From Labrenzia sp. PHM005 (GTDB lineage Bacteria; Pseudomonadota; Alphaproteobacteria; Rhizobiales; Stappiaceae), in NCBI RefSeq assembly GCF_006517275.1, contig NZ_CP041191.1, forward strand, positions 372,001-436,000: a DNA stretch of 64,000 bases, given 5' to 3'. The position numbers and the translations under genes were made by a program. This document shows positions 17,861 to 26,331 of this stretch, piece after piece. The stretch's first letter is position 1; every line of letters starts with the position of its first letter. The notes below the pieces were generated by a model. That model saw only the letters and a program-made list of their open reading frames with translations, was not told the origin of the DNA and searched no databases.

Positions 17861-18264
17861 TGCATCGAAGTCCGAGAGAGCTGACAGCCTCTTTTGAGGC
17901 CGGAACTTTAGAGCCTGCGGAGTTCAGCCATACCGATCATGTCACGGTCGCCCATGAGTTGCTGCTGAAATACGATTTCCTGACTGCCGCAAAATGTTAC
18001 GTGGAGAGTCTCAAGGCCCTGACAGAAAAAGCAGGCGTTCCTCAAAAGATGAACACAACAATCACACTGGCGTTCTTGAGCATCATCGCCGAGCGCATGC
18101 GAGCCAAGGACTATCAAGACATCACGGCTTTTTTGAACGACAACGAGGATCTATTGTCCGGAGACCTTCTGGCGCGCTGGTACACGGCTGATCGGCTTAA
18201 GAGCAACGACGCGCGCACCAGTTTCTTAATGCCTGATCAGAACTCGACCACTGCGATCAATTAG
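17860..18264 (+). CDS. Conserved helical protein, partner of the upstream small protein
   Basis: A 134-residue, mostly helical protein with no recognised catalytic domain. Its start shares a base with the stop of the preceding gene, so it is translated with it. The motif FEAGTLEPAEFSHTDHVTVAHELL has two conserved-looking His residues (HTDH) that resemble a small uncharacterised family; NTTITLAFLSIIAERM is a second helical block. The pair may form a regulator and effector, but this is inference from layout only. Confidence 0.65.
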   Translation: MHRSPRELTASFEAGTLEPAEFSHTDHVTVAHELLLKYDFLTAAKCYVESLKALTEKAGVPQKMNTTITLAFLSIIAERMRAKDYQDITAFLNDNEDLLSGDLLARWYTADRLKSNDARTSFLMPDQNSTTAIN

Positions 18265-18288
18265 CGCATAAACTCGACGTAGGAAAGG

Positions 18289-18389
18289 GTGGGAGGCTGG
18301 CACGGCGACCCGTGCCGAGGCTCGTTAGGGCTGCTTCCTTCCGGACCTGACCCGGTTGGCGAGTGGCTCGTCCACCACCAACCTCCCGA
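18289..18389 (-). ncRNA. ffs: Signal recognition particle RNA, 4.5S type
   Basis: Read on the minus strand, the sequence has the universal SRP domain IV loop (TCAGGTCCGGAAGGAAGCAG) and terminal pairing GGGAGG (from plus-strand 18382-18387) with CCTCCC (18291-18296). The intervening arms also pair. It binds Ffh and targets nascent membrane proteins. Position upstream of dnaX is the usual alphaproteobacterial order, here with two opposite-strand genes between. Confidence 0.95.
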
Positions 18390-18395
18390 GCGCCT

Positions 18396-18424
18396 TATAT
18401 CAGAACACACCGGGTGTTTGGCAA
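18396..18424 (-). promoter_or_regulatory. Promoter of the SRP RNA gene
   Basis: On the minus strand TTGCCA (18424-18419) and GATATA (18401-18396) are separated by exactly 17 bp, and the -10 box ends about 7 nt before the expected 5' end of the SRP RNA. Confidence 0.6.
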
Positions 18425-18503
18425 GAGGTAAAAGCCGGTTTTTCTTCACCGGTGAAACTTCGGCACAAAAACACCGGCATCTTTGCCAATGCAGCCGAAC
18501 CGT

Positions 18504-19142
18504 TTAAGGACGCAAAGTCGCCAGTTTCAGCCCAAATCCCATGAAAACCGCGCCGGTGATACCTTTGAGCCACCGTTGGAACGTCGGCTTTTGTGCAGCT
18601 TCCGACACCCGGGACAACAGCAGGATCATGGCGCCAAACCACAGAGCGTTGATGGCCGAATGAATGACCACGAGCAGCGTTGCCCCGGCAAGCGCGCCCT
18701 CTGCAGCCGGAATGAACTGCGGAAACGCCGCCAGATAAAACATGGAGACTTTCGGATTGAGCGCATTGGTTAGAAAGCCTTCGCCAAAGGCCTTAACTAA
18801 GGTTCTTTTGCGCCGGGCCGGGGCCACTTTTGTTGCCAGGACATTTTTGGAGAATGCGGATCTCAGCGCCTTTAGCCCAATCCAGAACAGATACGCCGCC
18901 CCAAGCATTTTTACGACAAAAAACGCTTCTGCCGAATGCACCAGAATGATGGAAATTCCAAGGATGGACAGCGTTCCATGCAGAAAAAAGGCTGCGATAA
19001 AGCCGGACACATTCGCAAACGCCGCCGTCCGACCGGACGTCGGAACAGTTTTGGCGATCAAGACACCGTTTGGTCCAGGCGACATCACCAACAGGGCTGC
19101 GACAAACGCAAAACTCAAAATAAGTTCATAGGACATTGACAA
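18504..19142 (-). CDS. LysE/RhtB family amino acid exporter
   Basis: A 212-residue protein with six hydrophobic helices. The signature MSPGPNGVLIAKTV in helix 1, AAYLFWIGLKALRSA in helix 3 and a conserved NPK (TNALNPKVSMFYLAAFPQFI) place it in the LysE translocator family, which exports amino acids such as homoserine, threonine or lysine. The substrate is not predictable here. The start could also be the second ATG at 19136. It ends 115 bp before the SRP RNA gene on the same strand. Confidence 0.92.
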   Translation of the reverse strand: MSMSYELILSFAFVAALLVMSPGPNGVLIAKTVPTSGRTAAFANVSGFIAAFFLHGTLSILGISIILVHSAEAFFVVKMLGAAYLFWIGLKALRSAFSKNVLATKVAPARRKRTLVKAFGEGFLTNALNPKVSMFYLAAFPQFIPAAEGALAGATLLVVIHSAINALWFGAMILLLSRVSEAAQKPTFQRWLKGITGAVFMGFGLKLATLRP

Positions 19143-19301
19143 TTTCCCATGGCAACATCAGCTATCATTTAAATAGCAAAGTTGCCGTTGCCGATGAAAA
19201 GGATTTCACTTCCGCACCAATCTAGACATATGGTGATGAAAAGCAATCTGAAGCCGTACGCGCGCTCAAACACCTGCCGACCCAATGACCGGTTTGAACT
19301 T

Positions 19302-19730
19302 ATGACTTTTTTCGATCTCAATCCGCGCCTTGAAGGCGACAGCCTCCCAGTGCTGGACCTTGCCTTGTCCTCGGTCCGTCTGATGAAAGACGCCAATTAT
19401 CCCTGGTTGCTTGTGGTGCCTCGCAAACCGGACTTGGTGGAAATCATCGACCTGGACGAAACTGATCAACTGCAGTTGATGCGGGAAATCGCCATGGTCA
19501 GCCGAGTTCTGCGCGAAGTGACAGAATGTGAAAAGCTCAATGTCGGCGCACTCGGAAACCAAGTTTCGCAGCTGCATGTCCATATTGTGGCGCGGTTCCG
19601 TGACGATGCGGCCTGGCCCGGCCCAATTTGGGGCGTTGTGCCACCGCGGTCTTATGAAAACGACGCGGATCAACATTTGATTGACCGGCTACGTTCTTCC
19701 TTTTCAGCCCTGGCCGAATTGGAAAACTAA
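19302..19730 (+). CDS. HIT family hydrolase/transferase
   Basis: About 142 residues with the histidine-triad core VGALGNQVSQLHVHIVARF, where the usual first His is Gln (QxHxHxx), as found in a bacterial HIT subgroup. The end has AWPGPIWG, also typical of this group. HIT enzymes cleave or transfer nucleotidyl groups; the substrate is unknown. The domain-matching start is the ATG at 19302 (TFFDLNPRLEGD); in-frame starts at 19230 or further upstream are possible. The stop is followed by nudC after about 45 bp, so the two are likely co-expressed. Confidence 0.85.
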   Translation: MTFFDLNPRLEGDSLPVLDLALSSVRLMKDANYPWLLVVPRKPDLVEIIDLDETDQLQLMREIAMVSRVLREVTECEKLNVGALGNQVSQLHVHIVARFRDDAAWPGPIWGVVPPRSYENDADQHLIDRLRSSFSALAELEN

Positions 19731-19773
19731 TCCCCGCCTCGTTCCGGTCATCGCCCAATCCAAGGAATTATCA

Positions 19774-20721
19774 ATGCGCGCTGTTGATGCCGCCCTGCCC
19801 GCCATGGAAATGAGTTTTCTCGGCAATTCGCTCGACCGCCAATCAACCCGGCGTGGCGACACAACCTATCTCGCAAGCCTTTTGGACCGACCCGATACAG
19901 AGGTTGTGTTGTCCACACCCCGGACATTGGTGTTTCCAGCCGGCTCTCCGTTGAAGGTTGGCCACTCACTTGATGCCGCCCTGGATCTTGGAGCCATTCG
20001 CGAAGAGATGGTATTCCTAGGACTTCGACCGGAAAACGGTGTGGCAGTCTTTGCGACCACACTGAAACAGCACGACGAAGACCTTGCCGGAAACCCCGAC
20101 CTGCAACTTCAGGACCTACGCACATTGGCCCTGCAAAATACCTTCTCACCGGAAGACTTGGGCGCGCTGGCGCAAGCCCGCGCGTTGATCCATTGGCACC
20201 GGACCCACCGGCATTGTTCGCGTTGCGGCGAAAAAACGAAGATGGCGGAAGCTGGCTACCGGCGCGACTGCCCTGCCTGCGAGAGCCAGCACTTTCCGCG
20301 GACCGATCCTTGCGTGATCATGCTGATCACAGACGGCGACCGCGCGTTGTTGGGACGGCCAGCCCGCTTGGCCGAAGGCATCTTCACCACATTGGCCGGT
20401 TTTATGGAACCGGGCGAAACAATAGAACAAGCGGTGCGCCGGGAAACCCTGGAAGAATCCGGCATCAAAGTTGGCGATGTCCAGCTGATTTCCAACCAGC
20501 CCTGGCCCTTCCCGGCGAACCTGATGCTCGGCTGCGTCGGCACGGCGCTTTCGAGTGAGATCGCCATCGAAGATGATGAACTGGAAGCCTGCAAATGGTG
20601 TGATAGAAATGAAGTCCGTCAAATGATTGCCGGCACCCACCCGGAAGGACACATGATCCCACCGTCCATTTCGATCGCGTATGAGCTGATTACCGGCTGG
20701 CTCGAAGGAACAACTCAATGA
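19774..20721 (+). CDS. nudC: NAD(+) diphosphatase / NAD-cap hydrolase NudC
   Basis: About 315 residues from the ATG at 19774, which has AAGGAA 6 nt upstream. A zinc ribbon with four Cys (about 148, 151, 166 and 169) precedes the Nudix box GFMEPGETIEQAVRRETLEE, followed by the NudC-specific QPWPFP motif about 10 residues later. NudC hydrolyses NAD(H) to NMN(H) and AMP and removes NAD caps from RNA. The stop overlaps the next gene by 4 nt (ATGA). Confidence 0.95.
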   Translation: MRAVDAALPAMEMSFLGNSLDRQSTRRGDTTYLASLLDRPDTEVVLSTPRTLVFPAGSPLKVGHSLDAALDLGAIREEMVFLGLRPENGVAVFATTLKQHDEDLAGNPDLQLQDLRTLALQNTFSPEDLGALAQARALIHWHRTHRHCSRCGEKTKMAEAGYRRDCPACESQHFPRTDPCVIMLITDGDRALLGRPARLAEGIFTTLAGFMEPGETIEQAVRRETLEESGIKVGDVQLISNQPWPFPANLMLGCVGTALSSEIAIEDDELEACKWCDRNEVRQMIAGTHPEGHMIPPSISIAYELITGWLEGTTQ

Positions 20722-21296
20722 CCTGGTGCGTCTATCTCACCCATCCGGAGGTTATTATCGACAAGGACATTCCCATTCCCGAATGGAGCCTGTCGGATCT
20801 TGGCCGAGAACGGGCTGCAAAGGCTGCAGTGTTGCCGTTTGCAAAAGACATTAAACGTGTGGTTTCCAGCGGTGAAGTGAAAGCGGTCGAGACGGCGGAA
20901 GTATTTTGCGAACCGTTTGGACTGAAACCCCTTGCCCTCAAGGCGCTGCATGAAAATGACCGGTCGGCGACCGGCTTTCTGCCGCCGGAAGAATTTGAGA
21001 AAACTGCAGACTTGTTTTTTGCCCACCCGGATACGTCGATCCGGGGCTGGGAGCGCGCCATTGACGCCCAAATGCGCATTGTCACCGGAATTCAGGCAGC
21101 TTTACGCACGATAGATGACGAGGCTCCCGTCCTTTTCACCGGCCATGGTGGTGTCGGCACTCTGTTGATGTGCCATTTGATGGGAGCGCCAATCTCGCGC
21201 ATTCACGACCAAAAGCGCGGCGGCAGCTGGTACCGGTTCGATAAAACCTGGCTCGCGTCACAGTCGGCACCGGATTTGGCTTGGACAGAACTGTAA
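20718..21296 (+). CDS. Histidine phosphatase family-like protein with degenerate RHG motif
   Basis: A 192-residue protein overlapping nudC by 4 nt. The fold pattern of the phosphoglycerate mutase/phosphatase family is visible: an N-terminal strand YLTHPEV, VVSSGEVKAVETAEVF matching the SSxxxRAxQTA block, and a second-His motif FTGHGGVG near residue 141. The Arg and Gly of the RHG motif are replaced (THP) while His9 remains, and the RA of the second block is KA, so phosphatase activity is doubtful. Coupling to nudC suggests a role in nucleotide handling, which is only inference. Confidence 0.75.
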   Translation: MTWCVYLTHPEVIIDKDIPIPEWSLSDLGRERAAKAAVLPFAKDIKRVVSSGEVKAVETAEVFCEPFGLKPLALKALHENDRSATGFLPPEEFEKTADLFFAHPDTSIRGWERAIDAQMRIVTGIQAALRTIDDEAPVLFTGHGGVGTLLMCHLMGAPISRIHDQKRGGSWYRFDKTWLASQSAPDLAWTEL

Positions 21297-21360
21297 CGGG
21301 TGTCCGCTCGCTTTCACATTCATGGTACGCTCTCCCTGATATCGATGTGGAGACTGCCTC

Positions 21361-22575
21361 GTGACATTGAAACTCCTGAAGCTTGCCTTGTGTGTTCTGG
21401 GCTTTTATAGCCTCAATGATGTCCCGGCCTTCGCCGGCCAATATGATCAGGCGTTCCGGCAATTTCTGGCATCGGATGTAGTACCTGCTGCCCGGAAAGC
21501 TGGTGTCTCCCAGGCAACCCTCGACCGGCAATTGAAGGGCCTCAAACCGGATACGTCCCTGCCCGGCCTCGTTGGGCCAGGCGGCAAAGGCACGCCACCG
21601 AAAGTCAATTTCCAGGCTGAATTCCGGTCACCCCAACGCTATTTCCGCGACAGCCAATTCAATGCATTGGTGCCCGGCGGACAGCGGTTGATGAAGAAAC
21701 ATGCCGGCACACTCAAGAAGATTGAAGCCCGCTACGGTGTGCCCAAGCGGATTATTTTGGCCATCTGGGCGCGCGAGTCCGGTTATGGCGGCGCTAAGAT
21801 CCCGCATGATGCGGTTCGGGTCCTTGCGACCCGCGCCTTCATGGGCCAACGCCCAGACCTTTTTAAGGCTGAGCTGATCGCGGCCCTGAAAATTCTTCAA
21901 CGGGGCGATGTGTCCCGAAAGGTTATGAAAAGCTCCTGGGGCGGCGCTATGGGGCAGCCGCAGTTCCTGCCCTCGTCCTTTTTGAAGTATGCGGTCGACT
22001 TCGATGGCGACGGCAAACGCAATATCTGGACGTCACAAGTGGACACCATGGCGTCCATTGCCAATTACTTGGCCAAGCACGGCTGGGTGTCCGGGCGCGA
22101 TTGGGGCTACGAGGTCACCCTGCCCAACACCGTCTCCTGCACGCGGGAAGGCCCGGACAACCGCCAGCCGATCTCTGCTTTTGTTCAAGAAGGTGTCCAG
22201 CGCGTCAGTGGACGCCCGTTTCCGGCGCATGAAGTCAATCAGCCGGGCAACATCCTGATGCCTGCCGGCCGCTATGGCCCGGCGTTCATTGCGACGGAGA
22301 ATTTCTACGTGATCAAGGAGTACAACGAGAGCGACACCTACGCGCTGTTTGTCGGGCATCTGGCCGACCGTTACGGCTCTAACAAGGCGTTTCGCGGCAG
22401 TTGGAAGCCGATGAAAGACACAACCCGAGGCGCGGTCCGCAATCTTCAGCTGCGTTTGGAAGATCTTGGCCATGATGTCGGCGGCGCCGACGGTCTGATT
22501 GGATTCAAGACCCGCCGGTCTATCGGCAAAGATCAAGAGAAAAACGGTTTTTTTGCCACATGTTGGGTGGGGTGA
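21361..22575 (+). CDS. Lytic murein transglycosylase, MltB/SltB type
   Basis: This 404-residue protein starts with GTG and a signal peptide ending AFAG. The catalytic domain holds AIWARESGYG with the likely catalytic Glu139, then SWGGAMGQPQFLPSSF, the MltB-family signature. It cuts the MurNAc-GlcNAc bond and forms 1,6-anhydro ends. The C-terminus (about 345-400) is a peptidoglycan-binding domain (RGAVRNLQLRLEDLGHDVGG). Lack of a lipobox Cys implies a soluble periplasmic form. Related to muropeptide uptake by the Yej importer later in the window only in a general way. Confidence 0.93.
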   Translation: MTLKLLKLALCVLGFYSLNDVPAFAGQYDQAFRQFLASDVVPAARKAGVSQATLDRQLKGLKPDTSLPGLVGPGGKGTPPKVNFQAEFRSPQRYFRDSQFNALVPGGQRLMKKHAGTLKKIEARYGVPKRIILAIWARESGYGGAKIPHDAVRVLATRAFMGQRPDLFKAELIAALKILQRGDVSRKVMKSSWGGAMGQPQFLPSSFLKYAVDFDGDGKRNIWTSQVDTMASIANYLAKHGWVSGRDWGYEVTLPNTVSCTREGPDNRQPISAFVQEGVQRVSGRPFPAHEVNQPGNILMPAGRYGPAFIATENFYVIKEYNESDTYALFVGHLADRYGSNKAFRGSWKPMKDTTRGAVRNLQLRLEDLGHDVGGADGLIGFKTRRSIGKDQEKNGFFATCWVG

Positions 22576-22598
22576 CTTTTTTCCGATTTTCAGGAGTA

Positions 22599-23405
22599 AT
22601 GCCAGAAATCTCTGGGGGAATGCCTGTGACCGTTTTTGATGATCATGCTCTGAGCAAATCGCCTTTCCGCAGGCTCATTCCGAGTCTCTACCGCCGCCTC
22701 GACGGCCTGGGATTGCGCCGGCATTCCATAAAAACGCGGTATGGTCTTCAGTTTCTTTTGGACAAGACCAATCTGGTCGACCGTTCGATGAAGTACCGCT
22801 TTGGCTGGGAAGGTGAAAAGTTTGAGAAGTTCATTGCCCGGACCCAAGACTGTTTTGGCGATCAGATCGTCTTCCTAGATGTCGGTGCCCATTGGGGCCT
22901 TTACGCCATACGCGTATCGCTGTTGCCGAGTTTCGATGAAATTCATGCATTTGAGCCTGACAAACGCAATCGTGCACAGCTCTATGGAAATCTCTTTTTG
23001 AATGCGCTTGAGGACAGGATCACGGTCCACCCGTATGCAGTTTCCGACACCGCAGGCGAACTGTCTTTTCTCATGGCGCGGCCAGGCAACAGAGGTGTGT
23101 CGAGGATCGTGGAAGACGCCGCAAGCGGCCAGCAGATTGTAACGGTACAATCAGAACCGCTCGACGACCATTTTGATTATAAAAACCGTGAAATTGCCAT
23201 CAAAGTTGACGTCGAAGGTGCCGAAGCCAAGGCTCTATCAGGAATGAAAGAATTGATCTCGAACAACAAAGTCATCCTGATGGTCGAAATCCATCCGGAA
23301 AACTATGCGTTGACAGTTCCGGTGCTTGAGGGGCTGGGGCTTACATTGTCGGAAGAACTCAGCGACACCAAAGGCGAGACCGACTATTTGTTCAAAAACT
23401 TTTGA
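22599..23405 (+). CDS. FkbM family methyltransferase (second copy in window)
   Basis: About 268 residues with the SAM-binding strand IVFLDVGAHWGLYAIRVS, the acidic AFEPDKRNRAQL loop and the FkbM motif IAIKVDVEGAEAKAL. It differs strongly from the copy in the sdh operon, so they are not a recent duplication. The ATG at 22599 has AGGAG 3 nt upstream; a later ATG at 22620 with GGGGGA upstream is equally possible. The reading frame upstream overlaps the end of the transglycosylase gene. Likely substrate is a sugar or lipid-linked glycan, unproven. Confidence 0.85.
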   Translation: MPEISGGMPVTVFDDHALSKSPFRRLIPSLYRRLDGLGLRRHSIKTRYGLQFLLDKTNLVDRSMKYRFGWEGEKFEKFIARTQDCFGDQIVFLDVGAHWGLYAIRVSLLPSFDEIHAFEPDKRNRAQLYGNLFLNALEDRITVHPYAVSDTAGELSFLMARPGNRGVSRIVEDAASGQQIVTVQSEPLDDHFDYKNREIAIKVDVEGAEAKALSGMKELISNNKVILMVEIHPENYALTVPVLEGLGLTLSEELSDTKGETDYLFKNF

Positions 23406-23761
23406 GGTTTGCGAACAATAGGTGGTGTCTCATCTAAACGTAAGCACAATCTCCAGATTTGACAGGTTGAGGCCTATTCGCGGCCGGATGAGCCAACCAA
23501 TCGATGCCGTACATCGGGCGGTTAGAGTTTCTGATTTGGTTTGATTGCCGGTTCGCAACTTATCGCATGTCCACATTTCCTGACGTTCCTTGCAAGACAA
23601 GGTCCCGGTATTAAAACATCTGCAAACAAAGCTGCCGGCACATTCCACGCCCTCAAAAGTGGCTAGCCAAAATAATCAAAAAAAGAACGCCTGAAATGCC
23701 TGCGCTGCTGCGTTGAATCGAAGTGCCCTTTTGCGAGCGATTCAAACAGAGGTTCTCAAAC
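23406..23761. other. Intergenic stretch without a recognised gene
   Basis: These 356 bases hold no convincing ORF or structured RNA. They should contain the promoter of the G8-domain gene; AGAGG at 23745-23749 may be its ribosome site, 12 nt before the ATG. Confidence 0.45.
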
Positions 23762-25867
23762 ATGCAAATGAACATGCCGTCCATGAAACTTGTCTCGTTG
23801 GATCAGGTCACACACACAGCAATTTCTTCCGGGGATTGGTCCAACCCGGCAACTTGGTCCAACGGTGTTGTGCCAACACAATGGGCCAAGGTCCACATTC
23901 CGGCGGGCATTGAGGTGCGTGTGGACAGCTCCCTGGATACACCGGTCAAGACTGTCCGAGTGGATGGTACTTTGTCTTTTGCCACAGACACCAGCACCCA
24001 ACTCAAAGTCGACACCCTTGTCACCACCACGTCCGGCCATCTGGTGATGGGAACCGCTGAGCAGCCAGTAGCCGACACCGTTACTGCCAAGATCGTCTTT
24101 GCCGATGATGGTGCCATCGACAAGACATGGGACCCGTCCCTGATCAGCCGCGGTGCACTTTTGCATGGCAAAACCACCATAAATGGTGCGGCCAAGAGCG
24201 GGTTTGAGGTCGTTGAGGCCTTCCCGATGGCAGGAGACACGTCGCTTACCCTCAAGACCGCGCCAACTGGCTGGGCGGTTGGCGATACAATCGTCATTGC
24301 AGGCACAGACCCCAAAAACCCGGCAACGGACGAAAAGGTCAAGATCATTGCAATCGACGGTGCCAAAATCACTTTTGACAAGGCGCTCACCCTTGATCAC
24401 GCCGCGCCACGGGCAGATTTGAATGTGCATGTGGCCAATCTGAGCCGCAACGTCGAATTCTCTTCGGAAAACGAAGCGCTTGCACACCGTGGGCATGTGA
24501 TGTTCATGCACACCAACGATGCCGACGTGAACTATGCCGCCTTCGACGATCTCGGACGGTCCGACAAATCCGTTCCTTACAATGATCTGGAGTTTCCCGA
24601 TCTGAACCCGAACCTGCCGCCGCTTGACCTTGGCGGTGACAACGTGCGCGGCCGGTACGCAGTCCATGTGCACAAGGGCGGAACCGACGCCGAAGGGGCC
24701 CCGGCAAAGATTAACGGCTCAGTGGTCACCGATGCCCCTGGATGGGGATTTGTGAACCACTCGTCCAACGTGGATTTCACCAACAATGTGACCCACAACA
24801 TCACCGGGGCTGCCTACTATACTGAGGCCGGTGATGAGATCGGTTCCTTTATCAAGAACATTGCCCTTCGCACGGTCAACCCGAAGGACCCGCTCAACAG
24901 TGAAGAGGACGTCGATCCGGATGCGCGCGAGGGCCGGCAGGATTATGGCTTTCAGGGCGACGGTTTCTGGTTCCACGGCCCGAACGTGAAGGTCGAAGGT
25001 AATGTGGTCTCAGGTGCATCCGGCCATGCCTATATCTGGTGGCCGGAAGGACTTTTGGAAAAGGCGCCGGACGGCAGTACGTCGAAGGTCTTTCATGACA
25101 CGGCGAATGTACCCAATGGCGGCTTAATCGGACCAGCAGGTACAAAGATGCAGATCATGGATGTGCCAATCGGCTCCTTTACGGGGAACGAAGGGTACAG
25201 CTCCACAAAAGGTATCCAGATCTTCTACCTTCACACCGAGTTTTTCGGCAACGGATTGCACCTTGAAGATGGGACAATCGATCCGCCTGCGGCCTATGAC
25301 GCTCAACTGCGTTCCACCTTGTCCAACTCGACGATCTGGAACGTCGAACAAAGCGCCTTTGCAGCCCCCTATGCCAACCGCCTAACCCTCGACAATCTGC
25401 GTTTCGTCGGCAATGGCGACAGCAAGACTGTTGGGCTAGATCTCGCCCATTTTCAGAATGAATTGGGCCTGGAAGTGAGGAACGTTACGATTGACGGCTT
25501 CGGCGTTGGCATGAAACTGACGACCGAGGGCCAGGTAAGTGTTATGGGCACCACATTCGCCAACAACGGCACGAATGTGCAAAACATCCGGCCCAATGAA
25601 GACGGACCTGGCACTATTGTCGGCATGGCCCTGCCTGTTGAAGCTCCCAAGCCGGGCAACGGTTCTGAGATAACCGACTTCTACGCCGACAAAGACAGCT
25701 TGGATGTTTTCTTTGGCATTACGCCTGAAATGGCCGGGCCGGGCTATTGGGAGGGCCCTTTTCCAGAAGCCAACAACGGGACCGGCGATTTTCAATCGGA
25801 TCCGGACAGCCACCAGTTCTCAGGTTTTGAAAACGGCCGCTTTCTCTTCCCAGACTGGTTTTTCTGA
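23762..25867 (+). CDS. G8-domain, right-handed beta-helix protein
   Basis: About 701 residues. A G8 domain opens the protein (GDWSNPATWSNGVVPTQ, then TVRVDGTLSF and LVTTTSGHLVMGT, residues about 20-110), as in the hyaluronan-related CEMIP/TMEM2 proteins. The rest is rich in short strand repeats with VHVHKGG, VNHSSNVDFTNNVTHNITG and similar, which fit a parallel beta-helix such as carbohydrate-active enzymes have. No signal peptide is visible at either possible start (23723 or 23762), so secretion by another route or a missed start is possible. Acidic composition, with few Cys, suits an extracellular role. Confidence 0.8.
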   Translation: MQMNMPSMKLVSLDQVTHTAISSGDWSNPATWSNGVVPTQWAKVHIPAGIEVRVDSSLDTPVKTVRVDGTLSFATDTSTQLKVDTLVTTTSGHLVMGTAEQPVADTVTAKIVFADDGAIDKTWDPSLISRGALLHGKTTINGAAKSGFEVVEAFPMAGDTSLTLKTAPTGWAVGDTIVIAGTDPKNPATDEKVKIIAIDGAKITFDKALTLDHAAPRADLNVHVANLSRNVEFSSENEALAHRGHVMFMHTNDADVNYAAFDDLGRSDKSVPYNDLEFPDLNPNLPPLDLGGDNVRGRYAVHVHKGGTDAEGAPAKINGSVVTDAPGWGFVNHSSNVDFTNNVTHNITGAAYYTEAGDEIGSFIKNIALRTVNPKDPLNSEEDVDPDAREGRQDYGFQGDGFWFHGPNVKVEGNVVSGASGHAYIWWPEGLLEKAPDGSTSKVFHDTANVPNGGLIGPAGTKMQIMDVPIGSFTGNEGYSSTKGIQIFYLHTEFFGNGLHLEDGTIDPPAAYDAQLRSTLSNSTIWNVEQSAFAAPYANRLTLDNLRFVGNGDSKTVGLDLAHFQNELGLEVRNVTIDGFGVGMKLTTEGQVSVMGTTFANNGTNVQNIRPNEDGPGTIVGMALPVEAPKPGNGSEITDFYADKDSLDVFFGITPEMAGPGYWEGPFPEANNGTGDFQSDPDSHQFSGFENGRFLFPDWFF

Positions 25868-26331
25868 CACCCAAGCAGAATTTCTAACGGCCACCCCGGA
25901 CCTTGAGCTTGGGCCACTCCCGACAAACAAATGGGCCAGTCACATGAAACATCAGCCATGCTCCGATGATCTGGAGCGTGGTTTAAATATCCTTCTATCC
26001 GTCATCATGACTTGAGGGGCAGAAGGATCACGGCGCTGGGAACTTCCCGAGTTCCCAGCCACCGGACATTTTCAGCCCGGAAATCTCCGCAAACTTGCCC
26101 TTGCGTCACCATCAGTGATAGCATCCCCTCAAAGCGCTACCTAAGATATTTTCAGCCCCTACTGGCTTTGGCCTGGCAAAGGCACAGGCCACTAGATCAG
26201 CGGCTGATCGGGTGGCATCGCTTGAACAGCCAAAAGCTGATCGATTTTAGTTTGGTAGAGCATCTTATCTGCGTTCACCTGAACGCAGGATGCTCTAGAC
26301 CTTGTCTCTCCGAGCGCTGCGAGGACATGTC
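25868..26331. other. Intergenic region with several hairpins
   Basis: No ORF is convincing. Three inverted repeats occur: CCATGCTCC/GGAGCGTGG around 25957-25982, GCTGGGAACT/AGTTCCCAGC at 26035-26059 (perfect 10-bp stem, 5-nt loop) and the long element at 26256-26297 listed separately. None is followed by a clear T-run, so they are not obvious terminators. Confidence 0.5.
26256..26297. repeat. Long palindromic intergenic element
   Basis: Outer arms TAGAGCATC (26256-26264) and GATGCTCTA (26289-26297) and inner arms CTGCGTTCA (26269-26277) and TGAACGCAG (26280-26288) form an 18-bp stem with a 4-nt bulge (TTAT) and a 2-nt apex. The sequence resembles palindromic repeats I associate with alphaproteobacterial intergenic regions. 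Confidence 0.55.

Noticed and set aside
26035..26059. Terminator at the GCTGGGAACT/AGTTCCCAGC hairpin
   Set aside because: The stem is perfect but no T-run follows on either strand.
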